Under the pieces are notes generated by a model that was given only the letters and a program-made list of their open reading frames with translations, was not told the DNA's origin and ran no database searches. The position numbers and the translations under genes were made by a program. This document shows positions 58,915-64,000 of a stretch of DNA of 64,000 nucleotides, piece by piece. Position 1 is the first letter of the stretch; each line of letters opens with the position of its first letter. Source of the stretch: Chrysoperla carnea. Lineage: Eukaryota > Arthropoda > Insecta > Neuroptera > Chrysopidae. The DNA lies in the NCBI RefSeq assembly GCF_905475395.1, contig NC_058342.1, forward strand, positions 22,292,640 to 22,356,639. The letters run 5' to 3'.

Positions 58915-59665
58915 CCCTAAAATGTTATTTGGATCATTTGTATCAAAAGCTCTCATGGCTACAAAACTTTAACGATTAGTTTTCGAAATAGGGGCGATCG
59001 AAGCTGCGAATATATTATAGTTCTAGTATATGACTAGGGAAATGTTTTTATGTGAAAATTTTCAAACTGCCCCAAAATGTTTTTCCAATCGTTTTGAACA
59101 AAAATTCTCACGGCCACAAAACTTTTTAACGAATAGTTTTCTAGTTGCGGGGGATCAAAGCTATACGTATATTTATATTTATAGTATCTATATGAATAGC
59201 AAAATGACTTTCTGTGAAATTTTTTCATACCGCCTTCAAAATGTACTTCGGGTTGTTCTGATCAAAAGCTCTCACAGCCACAAAATTTTTCAACGGCTAG
59301 TTTTCGAGTTACGGGCAATCAAACCTACATATACATTATAGTTATATAGCCCGTAGCTCGAAAATTACTCGTTAAAAGATTTTGTTGTTGTGAGAGCTTT
59401 TGATCAGAACGACCCAAAGAACATTTTGACGGCTTTTTGAAAAAGTTTCACAGAAAGTCATTTTCCTAATCACATAGGTAATATAAAAATATAAGTGTAG
59501 CTTTAATCGATCGTAGCTCGAAAACTACTCGTTAAAAAGTTTTGTGTCCGTGAGAGTTTTTGAACAGAACAATTTGAAGAGAACATTTTGGGGGCGGTTT
59601 GAAAAAGCTTCATAGAAAGCCATTTTCTAGGCATATACTAATACTGTAATATATTCGTAGCTTTG
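58915..59665. repeat. Palindromic tandem array (family H)
   Basis: Three plus-oriented units (marker TCAAAAGCTCTCA near 58948, 59099 and 59264) are followed by two units in reverse (marker TGAGAGCTTTTGA near 59392 and 59551). Period is about 150-165 bp and the axis is near 59340. Each unit includes a block like CTAGTTTTCGAGTTACGGGC. A lone unit is at 21392-21535. Confidence 0.85.
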
Positions 59666-60099
59666 ACCGTCATTAGAATATTCGAATGATTCTACCCTCT
59701 GTTTCTACAAAATCTTAAGTTCAACTACCGTTTTCGTAATAGGTTATTGAGAATGTGGATTTTAAAGCAGTTACTAGACTGCTATCAAAAATAACTAGAC
59801 TTTCTGGATAAAGCAGTTTTATCAAACTATATAAGGTAACATGGGTACTTTTAATTTATTTTAAGTTGTTTTCCATTGTTTTAACCGTTAAAGACAATGG
59901 CTGCATCTGATTAGCTAAGTTATCATACTGATGTGAGACTGCGGCTTTCAAAAGCATCTAATTTTCTCGATAAATCAAGCTACCTACCTAAAAAGGAAAG
60001 ATAAAATTAAGCTCTAGATCTCAGTAATTAAAAGTCTTCTGATCGCAATAGTTAGAAGTTTTTACAATTTACTATAAAATAGCAAAACCGTAATATACC

Positions 60100-60590
60100 T
60101 AATAAAGGAATGGCTGCGACAAGCCTTTATTGGTTACTGGGATTTTGCGCTATTCATCCGATCGGATAGCTAAGCTGGACCTCATAAGAACACAGATGAG
60201 AAAGGTGGTGGGATTCTTGACAGGGCACTGATAGAATTACCACCTTCATATGAGAATTTCTCATAATCCCAATTGTAGGGTCGATAGAGGACGATGAACC
60301 CGATGATAGAGTCGATAGAAGACGATGAATCCATGCATGCTATTTGCACCTGCAGGGTGTCAAGTATAGAATGTACGGGTTCAAAACCTTGGATCCATCA
60401 ATCCTTGGAGCAATCTCAGCCGAAAAGCTGTGGACTTTCTGTGTGGCGTCTGGCCTTATCAGAATTCTATTGCTTCATCTACTTGAAATAGTACCTATTA
60501 ACCGAAGACGTCTTCCGGATGTTGTTCTCAAAAAGAATAGAGGGGACTCCTTGGTCTTAGTCTTCTTCTTCTTCTGGTCTTGGTGCTAAA
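60100..60590 (+). pseudogene. LINE ORF2 C-terminal fragment (osa intron)
   Basis: Broken frames read IRTQMRKVVGFLTGH, then HLHM..., then EDDESMHAICTCRV and GSKPWIHQSL. This is the segment after RNase H in insect I/R1-type LINEs (usual form LRRVVGFLTGHC..L..HL, Cys-rich knuckle). It resembles the copy at 61625-62310. Confidence 0.7.
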
Positions 60591-61624
60591 AATTTATTTA
60601 AAATAGAAAAAACTTTGGGATTCAGTTGTTTCGATTGTTCTTTTGGAAGGAATCTAATTAGGAACTAATTATTGATAAAATACGAACCAGAGATGCCATA
60701 AAAATTGGAATGGATCGTGGCTACTTTCTATTTGTGATCTTTAAATGTGATATATTAAATTCTTTACGTAGAATTATTACCAAAATTAATTAGTTATGCC
60801 CGGTCGTGTGTGCGAAGCTTCAGGGGGGTGGCGAACCTTATGTATGAACGTGTCATTTTTCTTAAGAAATGTTTAATGACTTCGTAATTATTGTGATTCA
60901 CAATTAATTCTTTCTTAATGACGTTTCCTATGCAATATCGATTGCAGATTTAGTGACGTCATTGCTTTGATCTATTACATTTCCGACCAGTTTTAAAATA
61001 TTCTCTTTTATGTATTATGTTTCTAGATAGAGGAGTATCTTTGATGCGTTCAATTATATTTTATTTCTTATGGAAATCATCAAAAAGTTAGTAGTCTAGT
61101 CAACAAGTTCAAATTGACGACGTATAGAAATACTGGCCGTAGAAATACGAGTGATAGATCGTTGAATTCGGAATGATGTCTAAAAAAAAGTTCCAGGAGC
61201 GTATTTCAGCTCAAAAGTTATAAACAATTAAAAATGAAGAAAGGAAGAAAGAAAAGGTATATTAATAATGGACCAAGACTTTCGAGAGTGGGAGTTTTTT
61301 ATTGAAAATTTCCTCCTCTTTAAGAATCTTTTTTTCTTAAATTTCATAAATATTTTATGAAACATTGGCGAAAAACGAAATACCTTTGTTTTTCGTCTTT
61401 AATAGTTTATAATTTTTGCAATTTTCTATGTGCTGAAAAACGCTTCTAGTACATTTTTCTAGACATCATTTCGAATCCAACGAGCTACCACACGTATTTT
61501 TACTATCACTATTTCTATATTTCTGGCTGCCCGCCTGGCCGTCTATGGTCAATTGTTAGTTTTCATTTGTTATTAGTATATTCATAAAATCTTCGCGCTG
61601 CTGAGAGGTGCTCAGATCTGTAAC

Positions 61625-62310
61625 TCGAAAGGTTACAGTGGGGCAAATATCAGCATCTTCTCAGATAATCGTCCGCTCTTCGGACTCTTGATGCGTCGAG
61701 ATTCCAATCAAGAATAGTCTATGAATGATTCGAGGAGCTGGATGATTTGGCACTGAATAATACAGTCAGGCTGATCTGGGTTTCGGGTCACTCTGGAATG
61801 AAGCAGCAGACTCATTGGCACGAGAGGGGTTGTCTCAAATGCCCATTTCACTTGAATCTGTCATTCTCATAGCAAGATGCTCTGTAATTTACCGAATCAA
61901 TGAATGGTTACGATAATCCCATCTTGATTAATGGTACTTTACGCAGGGCCTTCGATATGCCAACCTGTGTATAACCATAGCTAGGCCATTCGACTGTGAA
62001 CTAAGCCTGAAACTTATTAGAGCATAGTTAAGAAGGGTGGTGGGTTTCTTAGGAGGATGACGAAACCTCCATACATGTTATTTGCACCTGCAGAAATCTG
62101 CAGGGCGTTAGATTCAGAATGTTCGAGTCTGAAACCTTGAATCCATCAATCCTGGGAGAGATCTCGATGAAGAAGCTTTTGCGTGGCGCCTGGCCTCGAT
62201 AAAATCCTTTAGCTTCATCCGATTTTAATAGCGCCTCCTATCCGAAGACGTCTCATCTTCGGGTAACAGATCGTTCTCAAGGAAAGCACAAAGGACTCTT
62301 GGTCTAGGTG
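61625..62310 (+). pseudogene. LINE RNase H and C-terminal fragment (osa intron)
   Basis: Broken frames read ISIFSDNRPLFGLL (RNase H Asp motif), NNTVRLIWVSGHSGMK (RNase H core), then LRRVVGFL, the Cys-rich part, and NPSILGEISMKK-like text shared with 60100-60590. Several stops and frameshifts show it is dead. Confidence 0.8.
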
Positions 62311-62863
62311 CTAGGTACTCACTTATTATTAGTACATTCATAGCTCAAGTTTAGTCGAAACCGCTTAATGGTACCTGTCTTTAGGATAATAAAAACGATG
62401 CCTTTTTTACTTGTTTTGTATCTCCAAAAATTTTCTTCTTTAATTCCAATAAAACTTAAAACTTCTATCCCTTCTCAATGTAACTCTTGACCAATGCTAA
62501 GTGATCGTACTACCTTAATTGAAGAATTATGTTTGGTTTTACAAGAATATAATTTTTGTTGTGTTAATTAAAACGAATATTTTTAATATCGTTGCACATT
62601 CTTTTGTTTAAATAATTAATAAAACTTATTAGAAAATGTTTACAAAAACATTTCATTTTAAAATGAATATGTTTGAGTTTTAAAATATAATTTGTGGAAA
62701 TCGTTAATTATATTTTATTTTAAATTATGCATAACAATAACAATATTTATTAATGGAATTTCGCAAATTCACTTATAGTTCAGGCAAGTTAGGAATTTGG
62801 TTCGTTAAATTTTGAAGCAAGTATTTTCTCAACGTAAAATGTAGACTTTTAATTTATTTAAGA

Positions 62864-63384
62864 ACTAGCTTGATACCCGTCTGCTTCATTGGGCTTAAAA
62901 GTAAAAACCACCGCTTTATAGCCTCCACCTCTTTTGATCTGACTTAATAACGTTCCAACACTTGAAGGGATTATTTTACGCAGCTAAAAGATATGCATAG
63001 TTTTCAATTTTTAAAATTGTAAAATAGTCATAATTCATTGTGTATATTAGAAAAGGTGGCTCTGAATTGTTTGACATTTACTATTTTAAATTTTTACAGA
63101 AACCTTTAATTTATGGTTCAAAATGATGGTCATAGATCTGCTCCAATTTATAATCATCATTTTTAACCATAAATTGAAGATTTCTGTAAAAATTTAAAAT
63201 AGTAAATGTTAGATTAAATTTAATTTTGTTTTCTTTTTTTATATATCTTTATAAATTATAGTTCATGTGTTATTCTGATATATCAGCTATATTGCTGTAC
63301 AGTTTCATTTAAAACCGTTCACTAGTTTTTGCGTGAACAAACAAACAAACATCCTTGCTTTCATATTTATAATATATAGGGATT
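62864..63384 (+). mobile_element. Family E element with conserved hairpin, copy 3 (osa intron)
   Basis: Starts ACTAGCTTGATACCCGTCTG and ends ACAAACAAACATCC and TTTATAATATATAGGGATTT. Hairpin arms lie at 63075-63129 and 63153-63208. Full-length by comparison with 39451-39966. Confidence 0.75.
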
Positions 63385-63713
63385 TTCGACCAGTCATCAA
63401 ATGCACCCGATTATTGTACTTTTTGGGTTAAAATTACTCTTAACACTGAGTTTTATCGAAATTGGAGATAAAAAAATTCTCGATTTTTTGCAATTTTTTT
63501 AAGGGGTACGTACCCCTTTAAAAAATCGAGAAAAACGCAAAAAAAAATTTAGTTTTGGAATTTGATGAAACTCGGTGGATGGAGTAATTTTGATCCAAAA
63601 AGTATAAAAATCAGGTTAATTTAATAATTGGATGCAAAATTTCTGAAATATCGTAATATTTGGATCGATTTTAGTCCGTATCTCAAAAACTATTCGACCA
63701 GTCATCAAATGCA
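63385..63713. repeat. Foldback family M between 21-bp direct repeats
   Basis: Arms converge on a perfect 18-bp palindrome, AAGGGGTACGTACCCCTT (63501-63518). Outer TACTTTTTGGGTTAAAATTAC pairs with GTAATTTTGATCCAAAAAGTA. Identical 21-bp direct repeats (TTCGACCAGTCATC...) flank it at 63385-63405 and 63693-63713. The last 290 bp of the window show nothing more. Confidence 0.75.
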
Positions 63714-64000
63714 TTTGCCCGATTGCGAGGTTTGATAGAATCAATTTTCCCTCTGCGAGGTGTCTAAAATACTTTTACCACCTTTTTCAATTTTCTTTAG
63801 TCTTTAATTTCTGAGATCTGATACAATTGCGATTCTTTTTGAAAACCCTGTATATTCTTTAATCAACATTTTTTGGCCAGTTCACTATTTTATTATTGAG
63901 CTTCACTTAAAACAGACATAAAAAAAGCCATTTTAACAAAATTAACTTTTATGGTAGCTATTAACAAATTGGATATTTTGTTTTCCCAAAAAGTATCCAA

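Overview
This 64 kb window looks like nuclear DNA from an insect. It is strongly AT-rich, its genes are split by GT-AG introns, and it carries a neuropeptide gene of the arthropod adipokinetic-hormone (AKH) family. It also holds a tRNA-derived SINE, several decayed retrotransposons and DNA transposons, and an exceptional number of long inverted-repeat (foldback) elements. I do not assign an order or species.

Gene layout, left to right: (1) 2-481 (+), the 3' end of a C2H2 zinc-finger gene whose last finger is cut off by a stop codon. (2) 3570-11536 (+), a complete SRP54 gene in seven coding exons (505 aa), the GTPase subunit of the signal recognition particle. (3) 15486-34834 (+), a complete axonemal inner-arm dynein heavy chain in seven coding exons (3997 aa, DNAH3/7/12-like). 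(4) 36646-38486 (-), an AKH precursor in two coding exons (80 aa) with a tiny 12-codon last exon; a candidate TATA box and 5' UTR exon lie near 42.15-42.29 kb. AKH and the dynein gene are tail to tail. (5) 53897 to at least 57257 (+), the first two coding exons of an osa/ARID1-type SWI/SNF subunit; the rest lies beyond the right edge. All exon joins listed keep the reading frame and have GT and AG at the intron ends.

The genes have unrelated functions (protein targeting, ciliary/sperm motility, metabolic hormone, chromatin remodelling), as expected for neighbours in an animal genome. The introns and intergenic DNA are dominated by repeats: a modular long-inverted-repeat family with at least eight copies, a SINE with four copies, a roughly 0.5 kb non-LTR-tail family that carries a near-perfect hairpin, several one- or two-copy foldback elements, and fragments of RNase H-bearing LINEs, a Penelope element and pogo/Tigger transposons.

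The most informative observations are the reconstruction of the split AKH gene with a Penelope relic in its intron, the 1.2 kb foldback and the palindromic tandem array in an osa intron, the SINE inserted into a foldback element whose empty site is preserved in a paralogue, and the repeated conserved hairpins. I found no operon-like or defence-like system.
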